Source: Flavobacteriales bacterium
GTDB lineage: Bacteria; Bacteroidota; Bacteroidia; Flavobacteriales_F; PHOS-HE28
DNA: 64,000 nucleotides
NCBI GenBank assembly: GCA_016715995.1
Contig: JADJXF010000008.1
Location: 448,409-512,408 of the forward strand
Direction: 5' to 3'
Positions 17,134-26,008 of this stretch are shown one piece after another. The notes under the pieces are model-generated. The model saw only the letters and a program-made list of their open reading frames with translations. It had not been told where the DNA came from and searched no databases. Within the stretch, counting starts at the first letter, position 1, and every line of letters starts with the position of its first letter. The position numbers and the translations under genes are program-made.

Positions 17134-17222
17134 CAACGGGGCTGGCTTCGGCTGCTATCTGCTACGCCCATGCGTCGCGTTCCATTCCATCCTGTAACAT
17201 TGCTTCGACCAAATGATTGCCG

Positions 17223-18995
17223 ATGACTTACATCATTACCCGTTGCCTTCTCGTTCTCGGCCTGGTCGTCATGCCACGACTGTTGCTTTCGCAATGTGAC
17301 GGCTGTGTCCCAGACCAAAGCTGCACCGCGAGCCCGGCCTTCCCCACGCTTTGCCCCGCCACCGCGCCGGACGCCACCGTGGGCGAGTATTACGAGCAGG
17401 ATTTCACCTTCTGGATGCCAACCACCTTCGACGACCCTGGCTCGGGGTTCACGGTGAGTCTCTTGCAATTGACCATCACGGGGGTCTCGGGGCTTCCGTT
17501 CGGATTGTCATTCACCACGAACGAACCGAGCGGTGTGTACTATCCGCCCGACAATGAATTCGGCTGCGCGCGCATCTGCGGCACGCCTTTCGGGGCCGGG
17601 AGCTACACCGTGGTCATAGCGGTGCTTGCTCATGTGAGCGCGAGCGGTTTTGAACTGGATGTTCCGCAGACCTTTTCGACCGCCATCAATGTGCTGCCCG
17701 GATCAGGCAGCAACACCAGCTTCACGTTCGCGCCCACCAGCGGGTGTGGTTCCGTGATCGCCAGCTTCCAAGCGTTGATCGATGGCAGTCCGTCACCAAC
17801 GAGCTACGCTTGGGATTTCGGGAACGGCAACACCAGCGCGCTCGCAAGTCCACCCTCGCAAGTCTTCACAGTGCCCGGCACGTACGAAATAACGCTCCAG
17901 ACCACCATTAGCGCCTACGTGCTCAATGCCGTGAATGTCACTGGCGTGAATGGCAATTGGTGCGGAGATGTTGAAGAGCCCGATTTGCCCCTCATCGGAT
18001 GCACGGGTGCGCCAGACCCCTATTTCGTACTGACCAATGCCAGCGGTGGAACCTACACGTCCAGCTCGGCCACCGATGTGTCAACCGCCTCGTGGGGCAA
18101 TCTGGGGTTATTGCTGGACAATCCACCATATTCCCTTTCCGTCTACGACGAGGATGTGATCAGCGGCAACGACCTGCTCGGCACATACAACATCACGCTA
18201 GGTGGCGCCGGGACCTTCTTCTTCAATGTTGCCGGGGGCACCACCGGAAGCATCAACCTCTCCATCGAGCCCCAGCAAGTATTCCAGGACACCGCCGAGG
18301 TGGTGGTGTTCCCGCTCCCCGATGTGGTGCTCGTGCAGAACAGCATCACCAGCGAACTCTGCGCGCAAGACCAAACGCTGAACGCCTACGCATGGGTCCT
18401 CGACGGACTGCCCGTTCCCGACGAGACGAATCCCTGTCTTGTACCCTCGAGCCCGGGGCTGTGGCAGGTGATTGGCACCAATGGGTTCGGCTGCTCCGAT
18501 ACAAGCAACGTCATTGTCGTTTGTCCGGTGTTCAACATCGCCCGCAATGGCGGCGTGCTCTTCGTGCCCAGCGGCTACCTCAGTTACGCCTGGACGTATA
18601 ATGGCGTGCCGGTTGGCGGGAACGACCCGTTCGTCTTCCTGCAAGGCGACGGCACATATGGGGTTGTCGTCGATGCGGGCAACGGCTGCATCATCACACT
18701 CACATACCTGCACGATACAACGGGATTGGGGGATCAAGAGTCCGCGGGAAGCAGGATCGAGGTCTTCCCGAACCCCAGCGATGGGCGCTTCACGCTCGCG
18801 GCTGAGGGCTTGCAGCACGCGCTTGTCTATCTGGATGTACTGGATGTGGCCGGTCGCGTTGTTTGGCAAGAGACTGCGATTGCGGCGCAGGGTCGCCTCA
18901 GGCAGGATATCGAACTATCCCTGCCGAGCGGCGCCTACATGGTGAGGTTGACGGATGGCGGCGTACGGCGCATCGTTCGTATTGTCCTGCGCTGA
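17223..18995 (+). CDS. Secreted T9SS protein with PKD-like and C2-like domains (paralogue 2)
   Basis: The 590-residue product repeats the architecture of the preceding gene: signal peptide, CDGCVPDQSC motif, Ig-like region, PKD segment (YAWDFGNGNTSAL), C2-like segment (DPYFVLTN, ASWGNL, YSLSVYDED, GNDLLGTYNI) and a sorting domain from VFPNPSDGRF to RRIVRIVLR. It has an extra Ig-like insert before the sorting domain (CPVFNIARNGGVLF). The ATG at 17223 was preferred to a TTG two codons upstream. The conserved DPYF and YDED acidic residues are at the loop positions where C2 domains bind calcium. Probably a product of tandem duplication. Confidence 0.85.
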   Translation: MTYIITRCLLVLGLVVMPRLLLSQCDGCVPDQSCTASPAFPTLCPATAPDATVGEYYEQDFTFWMPTTFDDPGSGFTVSLLQLTITGVSGLPFGLSFTTNEPSGVYYPPDNEFGCARICGTPFGAGSYTVVIAVLAHVSASGFELDVPQTFSTAINVLPGSGSNTSFTFAPTSGCGSVIASFQALIDGSPSPTSYAWDFGNGNTSALASPPSQVFTVPGTYEITLQTTISAYVLNAVNVTGVNGNWCGDVEEPDLPLIGCTGAPDPYFVLTNASGGTYTSSSATDVSTASWGNLGLLLDNPPYSLSVYDEDVISGNDLLGTYNITLGGAGTFFFNVAGGTTGSINLSIEPQQVFQDTAEVVVFPLPDVVLVQNSITSELCAQDQTLNAYAWVLDGLPVPDETNPCLVPSSPGLWQVIGTNGFGCSDTSNVIVVCPVFNIARNGGVLFVPSGYLSYAWTYNGVPVGGNDPFVFLQGDGTYGVVVDAGNGCIITLTYLHDTTGLGDQESAGSRIEVFPNPSDGRFTLAAEGLQHALVYLDVLDVAGRVVWQETAIAAQGRLRQDIELSLPSGAYMVRLTDGGVRRIVRIVLR

Positions 18996-19056
18996 CGGGT
19001 ACTGAACCATGCGCCGACGTGCCGTGTACCGGTCCATAAGGGCCTGCGTGCCGCCG

Positions 19057-19064
19057 TAGCTTTG
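19057..19064 (+). promoter_or_regulatory. Bacteroidota -7 promoter element (DUF4175 gene)
   Basis: TAGCTTTG is an exact TAnnTTTG match, 47 bp before the DUF4175 ATG. Confidence 0.5.
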
Positions 19065-19111
19065 TTCCGCAAGCCGGCTGCGGTAAGAGGCTACGGGCCC
19101 GGAAGAGAACC

Positions 19112-22100
19112 ATGCAGAGCGACTACCACCTCCTTCTCTCGAAGCTGGATGCCTTCATCCGCAAGTATTACAAGGACCTATTGATACGGGGCGCTCTCTA
19201 TGCCGTCGGGCTGCTCATCGTCGTATTCCTGGCCGCCGCGCTGCTTGAGCACCTAGGGCATTTCGGCATTGGTATGCGCACGGCGCTCTTCTGGTCGTGC
19301 CTGGCCGCCATGGTGTTCATTATCGTGCGCTTCCTCCTGCTTCCGGCGTTTCGGCTGATGCGCCTCGGGCGGACGATCAGCCATGAAGAGGCCGCGCGTG
19401 TGATCGGAGCCCATTTCGGTGATGTCCAGGACCGGTTGCTCAACACGCTTCAACTCAGGCAGCTGGCCCAGACCGACCCGGGCCATCGCGATCTCATCGA
19501 GGCCGCGATAGCGCAACGCAGCAAGGAGTTGTCGCATATTCCGTTCGTCAATGCCATCGATCTGCGGCGGAACAAGCGCTACCTGCGCTACGCCTTGCCG
19601 CCATTAGGTCTTCTGCTTTTGGTGCTGCTGGCGGCACCGAGCGTGTTAACCGGGCCCACGCAGCGGATCCTCATGCACCGCAGCGAATTCGTTCCTGACG
19701 CGCCCTTTCGTTTCATGGTTCTGAACGACCCGCTCGAAGTGCCCGAGGAGCAAGACTTCGAATTGATGGTTGAGCTGAGCGGCGACGTCATTCCGCAGCA
19801 AATGAGCCTCGATGTTGATGGGGGCCAGATTCCATTGGTCAAGGTCGGACCCGCACGATTCTCCCATCGCTTCCGCAACGTCCGCGAGGCCATCGCCTTC
19901 CGGCTTGCGGCGGAAGGCTTCCATAGCACAGAATACGTCTTGCGGACCGTGCCGAATCCGCTTGTTCTCGGACTCTCGGTCACCTTGGACTACCCGCCCT
20001 ACCTCGGCATGGCGCAGGCCACCGAGCAGCACGCCGCCGGTCTCGTGGTGCCTGCGGGTACGCGAATCACTTGGGAGGTGTCCGCCCGCAGCGCCGACCG
20101 GATGACTCTTGCATTTGATGATACCGCGCTCGTGGCGGGGGTTGAGCAGATTGATGGTGCGGGTTCCCGATTCAGATTCAATCGGCGGCTTCTTCAGGGC
20201 CACCATTACCAACTCGTGCCCGAGAAGGATGGCCAGAAGGGATCCGATCCGATGCAACACGTGGTCGAGGTCGTTCCCGACCTATACCCGACCATCCAAG
20301 TTGAATCACAATCGGACAGCTCTGCGCTGCGGCGCGTGTTCTTCAATGGCGAGATTGGAGACGACCACGGGATCCGGCGTCTTCTTTTCCATTATCGTTT
20401 CGTTTCCGGCGGAGACAGCGTGCCCGAGGAACGGCGCTCTGGAAGCCAGTCACTGCCGGTGGATGCGCTCGGCGCGCGGCAACAGTTCTATCATGGCTGG
20501 GACCTTTATGACCTGTCCCTGCTTCCGGGCGATCGGATAGAGCACTGGTTTGAGGTATGGGATAACGACGGGGTGAACGGCAGCAAGAGCACGCGCTCCG
20601 CTGCCCAGGTGTTCGCGGCGCCATCGCTCAAAGAGCTAGCCGAGAAACAGGCCGCGCAGTCGGAAACAACCAAGAGCGAGATGCGCGATCACATTCGCGA
20701 GGCCCAGGATCTTCAGCGCGAGCTGGAGAGGCTTCGTCGCGAGCTTCTTGATAAAAAGGAGGCCGGATGGCAGGAGAAGCAGCGTATGCAGAACATCCTC
20801 GACCGCCAGAAGAAACTGGAGGAACGCATCGAGAAGGCAAACGAACAGCTCCGCCGCAACCAGCAGGAGCAGCGCGAATTCAGCCCTATGGACGAGCGGC
20901 TGCTGGAGAAGCAGGAGCGCGTACAGGAGTTGTTCGAGAACGTCCTCAGCGAAGAGATGAAGGAGCTGTACCGGAAGATGGAGGAGATGCTCGACAAGAT
21001 CGATAAGGAACAGCTTCAGGAGCAGTTGCGCGAGATGAAGCTCGGACAGGAAGACATCGAGAAGGAGCTGGATCGCGCCTTGGAGATGTTCAAGCGAATG
21101 GAGGTTGAGCAAAAGGTAGAGGATATCACCAAGCAGCTGGAAGACCTGGCCAAGCGTCAGGAGGAACTGAGCGAGGAGAGCAAGAGGAGTCAGGACTCAG
21201 AGACGCTCTCGCGCGAACAAGAAGCACTGAACAAGGAGTTCCAGGAGCTACGCGAACAGATGGACGCGCTGGAGAAGAAGAACGAGGAACTGGAGGAGCC
21301 GATGAACCTGCCCGATACCGAGCCCATGGAGCAGGAAGTGGAGCGCGAGCAGCAGCAAGGAAGCGAGCAGTTGCAGAAGAAGCAGAACCAGAAGGCGGCG
21401 GGGAGCCAGAAGAGTGCCGCCGACAAGATGGAGCAGCTCGCTTTCCAGATGAAGAGTGCGATGGAAAGCAACGCCCAGGAGCAGCAGGAGGAGGATATGG
21501 ACGCATTGCGCCAACTACTGGAGAACATTATCCAGCTCAGTTTTGACCAGGAGTCGCTGATGACCGAACTGGTCGCGACCAGCGTGCGCGATCCACGCAT
21601 CGTTCAGCACGGCCGTGCGCAACGCAAGCTCCGGGATGATGCCAAGGTCATCGAGGATTCTCTCTTCGCGCTTAGCAAGCGCGTCCCTCAATTGCAGAGC
21701 ATCGTCAACCGCGAGATGAATGCGGTGAATGGGAACATGGATGAATCCACCAGACTGCTTGGCGAGGCTCGGGCCAACGAGCGTTTCAAGCCTATGGCCG
21801 CGGACAAGCAGCAGCATGCGATGACTTCCCTGAACAACCTCGCCTTGCTCCTCGACGAGGCCCTGCAGCAGATGATGCAACAGATGAATGCCCAGAGCAA
21901 ATCAGGGAACTGCAGCAAACCGGGATCGAAGCCCGGCAGCAAGAGCGGCGATAAGCCGGGCATGGCTCGCATGAAGGCGCAGCAGGAGGCGCTGCAGAAG
22001 CAGCTTGAACAGATGCGCAAGGCCATGGAAGAGGGTCGCAGCAAGGGGGAGAAGCCCGGACAGCGCAATCCGGGGGGCATGGGCCTGCCGAGCATGAGCC

Positions 22101-22522
22101 AGCAACTGGCTCAAATGGCCGCGCAGCAAGCGGCCATCCGCAAGGAGATGCAGCGCTTGGCGCAGGAGCTGAACAAGGATGGCAGCGGCGCTGGCAACGA
22201 AGTCAATCGGCTAGCGCAGCAGATGGAGCAACAAGAAAAGGACATCGTGAATCGCAACATCTCCCCGGAGACCATGCGACGCCAGCAGGAGATCATGACT
22301 CGCCTACTCGAACACGATAAAGCCGAGCAGGAACGCGAACTGGACCAGAAGCGCATGAGCAATGAAGGGCGCGAACGGCCAGCCATGGATCCTCAGCGCG
22401 CATTTGAGCAGCATCGGCGAAAGGCCCGTGAAGCGGAGCTGCTCCGCACCCTGCCGCCCGGGCTCAAGCCCTATTACCGCAATCGCGTGAGCAGCTATTT
22501 CGGTACTTTTGACCGACCCTGA
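19112..22522 (+). CDS. DUF4175 family membrane protein with long coiled coil
   Basis: The 1136-residue protein has two transmembrane helices near residues 25-75 and a third at about 155-180, a beta-rich extracytoplasmic domain to about 510, then some 600 residues of Glu/Lys/Gln-rich coiled coil with Met-rich heptads (LEDLAKRQEELSEESKR) and a low-complexity Lys/Gly/Ser stretch around 930-960. This is the DUF4175 family of Bacteroidota. The function is unknown; the length and coiled coil suggest a periplasm-spanning structural element. The end of the gene contains the promoter of the next gene. Confidence 0.83.
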   Translation: MQSDYHLLLSKLDAFIRKYYKDLLIRGALYAVGLLIVVFLAAALLEHLGHFGIGMRTALFWSCLAAMVFIIVRFLLLPAFRLMRLGRTISHEEAARVIGAHFGDVQDRLLNTLQLRQLAQTDPGHRDLIEAAIAQRSKELSHIPFVNAIDLRRNKRYLRYALPPLGLLLLVLLAAPSVLTGPTQRILMHRSEFVPDAPFRFMVLNDPLEVPEEQDFELMVELSGDVIPQQMSLDVDGGQIPLVKVGPARFSHRFRNVREAIAFRLAAEGFHSTEYVLRTVPNPLVLGLSVTLDYPPYLGMAQATEQHAAGLVVPAGTRITWEVSARSADRMTLAFDDTALVAGVEQIDGAGSRFRFNRRLLQGHHYQLVPEKDGQKGSDPMQHVVEVVPDLYPTIQVESQSDSSALRRVFFNGEIGDDHGIRRLLFHYRFVSGGDSVPEERRSGSQSLPVDALGARQQFYHGWDLYDLSLLPGDRIEHWFEVWDNDGVNGSKSTRSAAQVFAAPSLKELAEKQAAQSETTKSEMRDHIREAQDLQRELERLRRELLDKKEAGWQEKQRMQNILDRQKKLEERIEKANEQLRRNQQEQREFSPMDERLLEKQERVQELFENVLSEEMKELYRKMEEMLDKIDKEQLQEQLREMKLGQEDIEKELDRALEMFKRMEVEQKVEDITKQLEDLAKRQEELSEESKRSQDSETLSREQEALNKEFQELREQMDALEKKNEELEEPMNLPDTEPMEQEVEREQQQGSEQLQKKQNQKAAGSQKSAADKMEQLAFQMKSAMESNAQEQQEEDMDALRQLLENIIQLSFDQESLMTELVATSVRDPRIVQHGRAQRKLRDDAKVIEDSLFALSKRVPQLQSIVNREMNAVNGNMDESTRLLGEARANERFKPMAADKQQHAMTSLNNLALLLDEALQQMMQQMNAQSKSGNCSKPGSKPGSKSGDKPGMARMKAQQEALQKQLEQMRKAMEEGRSKGEKPGQRNPGGMGLPSMSQQLAQMAAQQAAIRKEMQRLAQELNKDGSGAGNEVNRLAQQMEQQEKDIVNRNISPETMRRQQEIMTRLLEHDKAEQERELDQKRMSNEGRERPAMDPQRAFEQHRRKAREAELLRTLPPGLKPYYRNRVSSYFGTFDRP
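22504..22511 (+). promoter_or_regulatory. Bacteroidota -7 promoter element inside the DUF4175 3' end
   Basis: Exact TACTTTTG, 15 bp before the ATG of the ATPase gene and within the last codons of the upstream gene. Confidence 0.6.
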
Positions 22523-22526
22523 ACCC

Positions 22527-22964
22527 ATGGCGGCCCTGACCGAAGAGCTCGCATTCACCGAGCGCATCGACTTCCCTGCAAAGGCAGAGAACATCTCCTT
22601 GGCTGAGCGGCTCATTGATGAGGCTTGCGCCAAGCACGGTGTGCATGAAAGCCTCTATGGCAATATCCTCATCGCGCTTACCGAGGCTGTGAACAACGCC
22701 ATCCATCATGGTAACGCCCTTGACCCCACGAAGAATGTCATGCTGGGCTATGAAGTGAAGGGAGGGCGCATCATTTTCGTCGTGCGCGACCAAGGTGCCG
22801 GGTTCGACCATAACCATCTTCCCGACCCAACCGACCCGCAGAACATCGAGAAGCCGCATGGAAGGGGCGTATTCCTGATGCGCGCGCTCGCCGATACGGT
22901 TGAGTTCTCGGAGAACGGGGCAGCCGTAGCCTTGGCCTTCAGCCTCCAGCCGGCCCGGGATTAG
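22527..22964 (+). CDS. Anti-sigma-type serine kinase-like ATPase (GHKL fold)
   Basis: The 145-residue product is a stand-alone GHKL ATPase of the RsbW/SpoIIAB type: N box TEAVNNAIHHGN, G1 box VRDQGAGFD and a G2-like HGRGVFLM. Such proteins phosphorylate anti-anti-sigma partners or bind sigma factors. The ATG at 22527 was chosen because an exact promoter box sits just upstream; a TTG at 22509 also opens the frame but lies inside that box. No STAS partner is adjacent. A SpoIIE-type phosphatase is encoded at 45.8-47.6 kb and could in principle act in the same partner-switching pathway, which is inference. Confidence 0.87.
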   Translation: MAALTEELAFTERIDFPAKAENISLAERLIDEACAKHGVHESLYGNILIALTEAVNNAIHHGNALDPTKNVMLGYEVKGGRIIFVVRDQGAGFDHNHLPDPTDPQNIEKPHGRGVFLMRALADTVEFSENGAAVALAFSLQPARD

Positions 22965-22968
22965 GGCC

Positions 22969-23445
22969 ATGGCCGCAATTCGCTTCTGTGCGCACGGCGT
23001 TTCACATGCCTTTCGTGAGAAGGCCCGCCTTGAGCGCTGGCTGTGCGAAGTCGCCCGGTCGCGTGGTCATGACCTCGGCGAGCTATCGTTCATCCTGATG
23101 AGCGATGAGGAACTGCTGCGATACAATACCCGCTATCTCGGCCATCGTTACTTCACTGATGTGATCACATTCGACGCGGAGGATCGCGATGCCGTCGGCG
23201 GCGATGTGCTCATCAGCCTCGATCGTGTTCGTGACAACGCGCGTTCTCTCGGAAGGCCCGTCCAAGAGGAACTTCGTCGCGTCATGGTGCATGGTCTGCT
23301 GCACCTGCTCGGGTACCGGGATAGGACCGTCGCCGACAAAATGGCCATGCGGCGCATTGAGGACGAGTGCCTGTTAGCCTATCCACAGCACAGTTCCGTC
23401 CAAAGGAGGCGCGTGCGGCGCTCAAATAAGCGCGAACTAGTTTAA
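22969..23445 (+). CDS. ybeY: Endoribonuclease YbeY, rRNA maturation
   Basis: The 158-residue protein has the YbeY core: SFILMSDEELLRYN, YLGHRYFTDVITFD and the metal motif HGLLHLLGYRDRT. The first two zinc histidines are present, while the third ligand position (H in HxxxHxxxxxH) is Asp here, which I believe is usual in Bacteroidota. YbeY is a metal-dependent RNase for 16S rRNA 3' maturation and ribosome quality control. It begins 4 bp after the ATPase gene and ends with a basic tail (RRRVRRSNKR). Confidence 0.93.
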   Translation: MAAIRFCAHGVSHAFREKARLERWLCEVARSRGHDLGELSFILMSDEELLRYNTRYLGHRYFTDVITFDAEDRDAVGGDVLISLDRVRDNARSLGRPVQEELRRVMVHGLLHLLGYRDRTVADKMAMRRIEDECLLAYPQHSSVQRRRVRRSNKRELV

Positions 23446-23462
23446 TGGCGGGGCCAAGAGCA

Positions 23463-23491
23463 CCAACACCTGGATAGTATCCAAGTGTTGG
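23463..23491. terminator. Inverted repeat, probable bidirectional terminator
   Basis: Arms of 14 bp (CCAACACCTGGATA and TATCCAAGTGTTGG) with one mismatch and a one-base centre lie between the convergent ybeY and 129-aa genes. The T-rich tail is weak on the plus side. Confidence 0.55.
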
Positions 23492-23509
23492 CGTTCTGTT
23501 TCGGGGCAA

Positions 23510-23899
23510 TCACTTCTCTGCCTTACGGCTCTTCACCAATCCTAACGCTTCCGCGCGGATTGCTTCGGCTTTCGTCTTGGTCTCGGCCCATTGCGCTTTG
23601 TCTCCGGAGTTAACCGCGGTCAGCATGCCCTCCAGTTGAGCCAAGGAGGTTTTCAGCTGTTCCTTGTGTTGCGCCTGTTCAGCAGTAGCCTTGGTCGCAT
23701 CCGGCCCAATCTCGCGGTCCAGGACAGCAATCTCCCGACTGACCAAGCCATGTGCTTCCTTCAATTGGCCGCTCATGGCTCGCACCTCGTCTGCGCTTTG
23801 GTCCAGAGCCACGGCCGCTGACTGTGGCTTCGCAGATTGAGCGAGCAGTGATGTCGTCGCGAGAAGAAGTGCGGCACAGAGAGACAATAAATGCTTCAT
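23510..23899 (-). CDS. Small secreted coiled-coil protein, 129 aa
   Basis: I do not recognise a family. A clear signal peptide (HLLSLCAALLLATTSLLAQ) is followed by about 105 residues of Ala/Gln/Glu/Lys-rich sequence with heptad character (REIAVLDREIGPDATK, QLKTSLAQLEGML), so it is probably a periplasmic helical protein. It converges on ybeY and diverges from mnmG. A TACCTTCG box on the minus strand at 24051-24058 shares bases with the mnmG promoter but is 150 bp away, so the gene may have a long leader or another promoter. Confidence 0.65.
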   Translation of the reverse strand: MKHLLSLCAALLLATTSLLAQSAKPQSAAVALDQSADEVRAMSGQLKEAHGLVSREIAVLDREIGPDATKATAEQAQHKEQLKTSLAQLEGMLTAVNSGDKAQWAETKTKAEAIRAEALGLVKSRKAEK

Positions 23900-24056
23900 G
23901 TGAGGGGGTGTTCGTGGGTTGTTTGGCGAAAGGTCGGCTGTTCTTCATTCTCATCCAAGAATAGGGCCGCACCCTCATTGACGGATTGACGGATTGACGC
24001 GTTGCCCAGCCCTACAGCCATCGACCCAAGCGCTGCCTCCCCTTTCGTCTCGAAGG

Positions 24057-24064
24057 TACTTTTG
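24057..24064 (+). promoter_or_regulatory. Bacteroidota -7 promoter element (mnmG)
   Basis: Exact TACTTTTG, 33 bp before the chosen ATG of mnmG. It lies inside the longer open frame starting at 24002, which argues against that upstream start. Confidence 0.65.
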
Positions 24065-24097
24065 CGCTGTCGCCGAAATCAAGGCGATGCGGCTCGA

Positions 24098-25975
24098 ATG
24101 GAGTATGATGTAATCGTCATTGGTGGTGGCCACGCCGGCTGCGAGGCAGCAGCGGCGGCGGCCAACTTGGGCTCGCGCGTGCTGCTGGTGACCATGAACA
24201 TGGGCGTGATTGGCCAGATGAGCTGTAACCCTGCCATGGGTGGCATAGCTAAGGGGCAGATAGTCAGGGAGATAGATGCGCTTGGTGGTTATAGCGGCCT
24301 GGTCAGCGACCGCAGCATGGTGCAGTTCCGCATGCTAAACCGCAGCAAGGGCCCCGCGATGTGGAGCCCGCGCACGCAGAACGACCGGAACATGTTCGCT
24401 TCGGAGTGGCGCCGGACCCTGGAGGCGATTCCGAACGTACACTTCCTGCAGGATACGGTGGTGCGTCTGCTCACCTCGGCAGGCCCCTCCCCCACCATCC
24501 AGGGGGTGGTCTCCGGTATGGGCATGACTTTCCCGGCCCGGGCCGTGGTGCTCACCAGCGGCACCTTCATGAACGGGGTGATGCACATTGGCGAGAAGCA
24601 GTTCAGCGGCGGGCGTGCCGGGGAGAGGGCCAGTCACGGCATCACCGAGCAGCTCGTGGAACTGGGTTTCGGGGCCGGCCGCATGAAGACCGGCACTCCG
24701 CCACGGGTGGATGGCCGCAGCATCGACTACGACCGGCTCGAGGAACAACCCGGTGACGATTGTCCGGGGAAATTCAGCTTCTCGGACAGCACCTCTCCCC
24801 TCTCCCGTCAGCTGAGCTGCTGGATGACCTACACGAGCCCCGAGGTGCATGACATCCTGCGCACGGGCTTCGACCGCAGCCCCATGTTCAGCGGGCGCAT
24901 CCAAGGAGCGGGACCGCGCTACTGCCCGAGCATCGAGGACAAAATCAATCGCTTCGCCGATAAGGACCGCCACCAGCTCTTCGTGGAACCCGAGGGCTGG
25001 GACACGGTGGAGACCTACATCAACGGGTTCAGCACCAGCTTGCCCGAAGAGGTGCAGGTTGCGGCCTTGCGCCGCATTCCGGGTTTCGCCCAAGCGCGGA
25101 TCTTCCGACCCGGCTATGCGGTGGAGTACGACTACTTCCCACCCACCCAACTGAAGCATAGCCTTGAGACCAAACTCGTGGATGGTCTGTACTTCGCCGG
25201 GCAGATCAACGGCACCACGGGCTACGAGGAAGCTGCCTGTCAGGGCCTGATGGCCGGCATCAATGCGCACCTGAAGAACCGAGAGCAGGAGCCCTTCGTG
25301 CTGCGCCGCGACGAAGCATACATCGGCGTGCTCATCGACGACTTAATCACTAAGGGCACCGAAGAGCCTTACCGCATGTTCACCAGCCGGGCCGAATTCC
25401 GCATCCTGCTCCGGCAGGACAATGCCGACCTGCGGCTGACCCCCCGCTCTCATGCCTTGGGTCTGGCCAGTGCTGAGCGGATGCAACGGGTGGAACGAAA
25501 GCTCCATCATGCGGATGAACTGGTAGGGGTCATGCGCCGTGAAAGGGTTGATCCCGACGCCGCGAACGAAGTGCTTGTTCCGCGTGGAACAACCGCACTG
25601 AAGCAGAGGGTCCGGTTCTATGACCTCCTACTCCGACCGCAGATTGAATACCGGCACATCGCTCATCTCGCTCCGGCAGTTTTCGCTATGGCCGGCACAT
25701 TCGGCGAACTTGCTGCCGAGGTGGTGGAGCATGTGGAAATCAACCTGAAGTACGAAGGCTATCTGAGCAAGGAGCGCGAAATGGCTGAGAAACTCACGCG
25801 CTTGGAGGACGTGCCGCTGGAGCTGGAAATGGAATACGCTAAGCTCACCTCGCTTTCTTTTGAGGCCCGTCAAAAGCTTGATCAGATCAAGCCCCAGACA
25901 CTTGGTCAGGCATCGCGCATCAGCGGTGTTTCACCGGCCGACCTAAGCGTTTTAATGGTCTATTTGGGGCGCTGA
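24098..25975 (+). CDS. mnmG: tRNA uridine-5-carboxymethylaminomethyl(34) synthesis enzyme MnmG
   Basis: The 625-residue flavoprotein starts MEYDVIVIGGGHAGCEAA with the FAD-binding GxGxxG and continues with the family blocks MSCNPAMGGIAKGQ, GTFMNGVMHIG, RMKTGTPPR, YCPSIEDKI, GLYFAGQINGTTGYEEAA and a helical MnmE-binding tail. With MnmE it installs carboxymethylaminomethyl groups on wobble U34. The start is at 24098, which gives the standard N-terminus and leaves the promoter box in front; 32 extra codons are open upstream. A parS-like sequence lies within codons about 493-498, and another follows the stop. mnmG (gidA) is near the origin in many bacteria. Confidence 0.96.
   Translation: MEYDVIVIGGGHAGCEAAAAAANLGSRVLLVTMNMGVIGQMSCNPAMGGIAKGQIVREIDALGGYSGLVSDRSMVQFRMLNRSKGPAMWSPRTQNDRNMFASEWRRTLEAIPNVHFLQDTVVRLLTSAGPSPTIQGVVSGMGMTFPARAVVLTSGTFMNGVMHIGEKQFSGGRAGERASHGITEQLVELGFGAGRMKTGTPPRVDGRSIDYDRLEEQPGDDCPGKFSFSDSTSPLSRQLSCWMTYTSPEVHDILRTGFDRSPMFSGRIQGAGPRYCPSIEDKINRFADKDRHQLFVEPEGWDTVETYINGFSTSLPEEVQVAALRRIPGFAQARIFRPGYAVEYDYFPPTQLKHSLETKLVDGLYFAGQINGTTGYEEAACQGLMAGINAHLKNREQEPFVLRRDEAYIGVLIDDLITKGTEEPYRMFTSRAEFRILLRQDNADLRLTPRSHALGLASAERMQRVERKLHHADELVGVMRRERVDPDAANEVLVPRGTTALKQRVRFYDLLLRPQIEYRHIAHLAPAVFAMAGTFGELAAEVVEHVEINLKYEGYLSKEREMAEKLTRLEDVPLELEMEYAKLTSLSFEARQKLDQIKPQTLGQASRISGVSPADLSVLMVYLGR
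25576..25591. promoter_or_regulatory. parS-like ParB-binding site 1, within mnmG
   Basis: The 16-mer TGTTCCGCGTGGAACA matches the parS consensus TGTTnCACGTGnAACA at all fixed positions but one central base (A to G). The arms are perfectly symmetric. Confidence 0.6.
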
Positions 25976-25985
25976 ACCAAGCGCT

Positions 25986-26001
25986 CGTTCCACGTGGAAC
26001 A
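25986..26001. promoter_or_regulatory. parS-like ParB-binding site 2, after mnmG
   Basis: The 16-mer CGTTCCACGTGGAACA matches parS TGTTnCACGTGnAACA except for the first base; the 14-bp core is a perfect palindrome. It is 410 bp from site 1, in the gap before the methyltransferase gene. Confidence 0.65.
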
Positions 26002-26008
26002 CACACCC

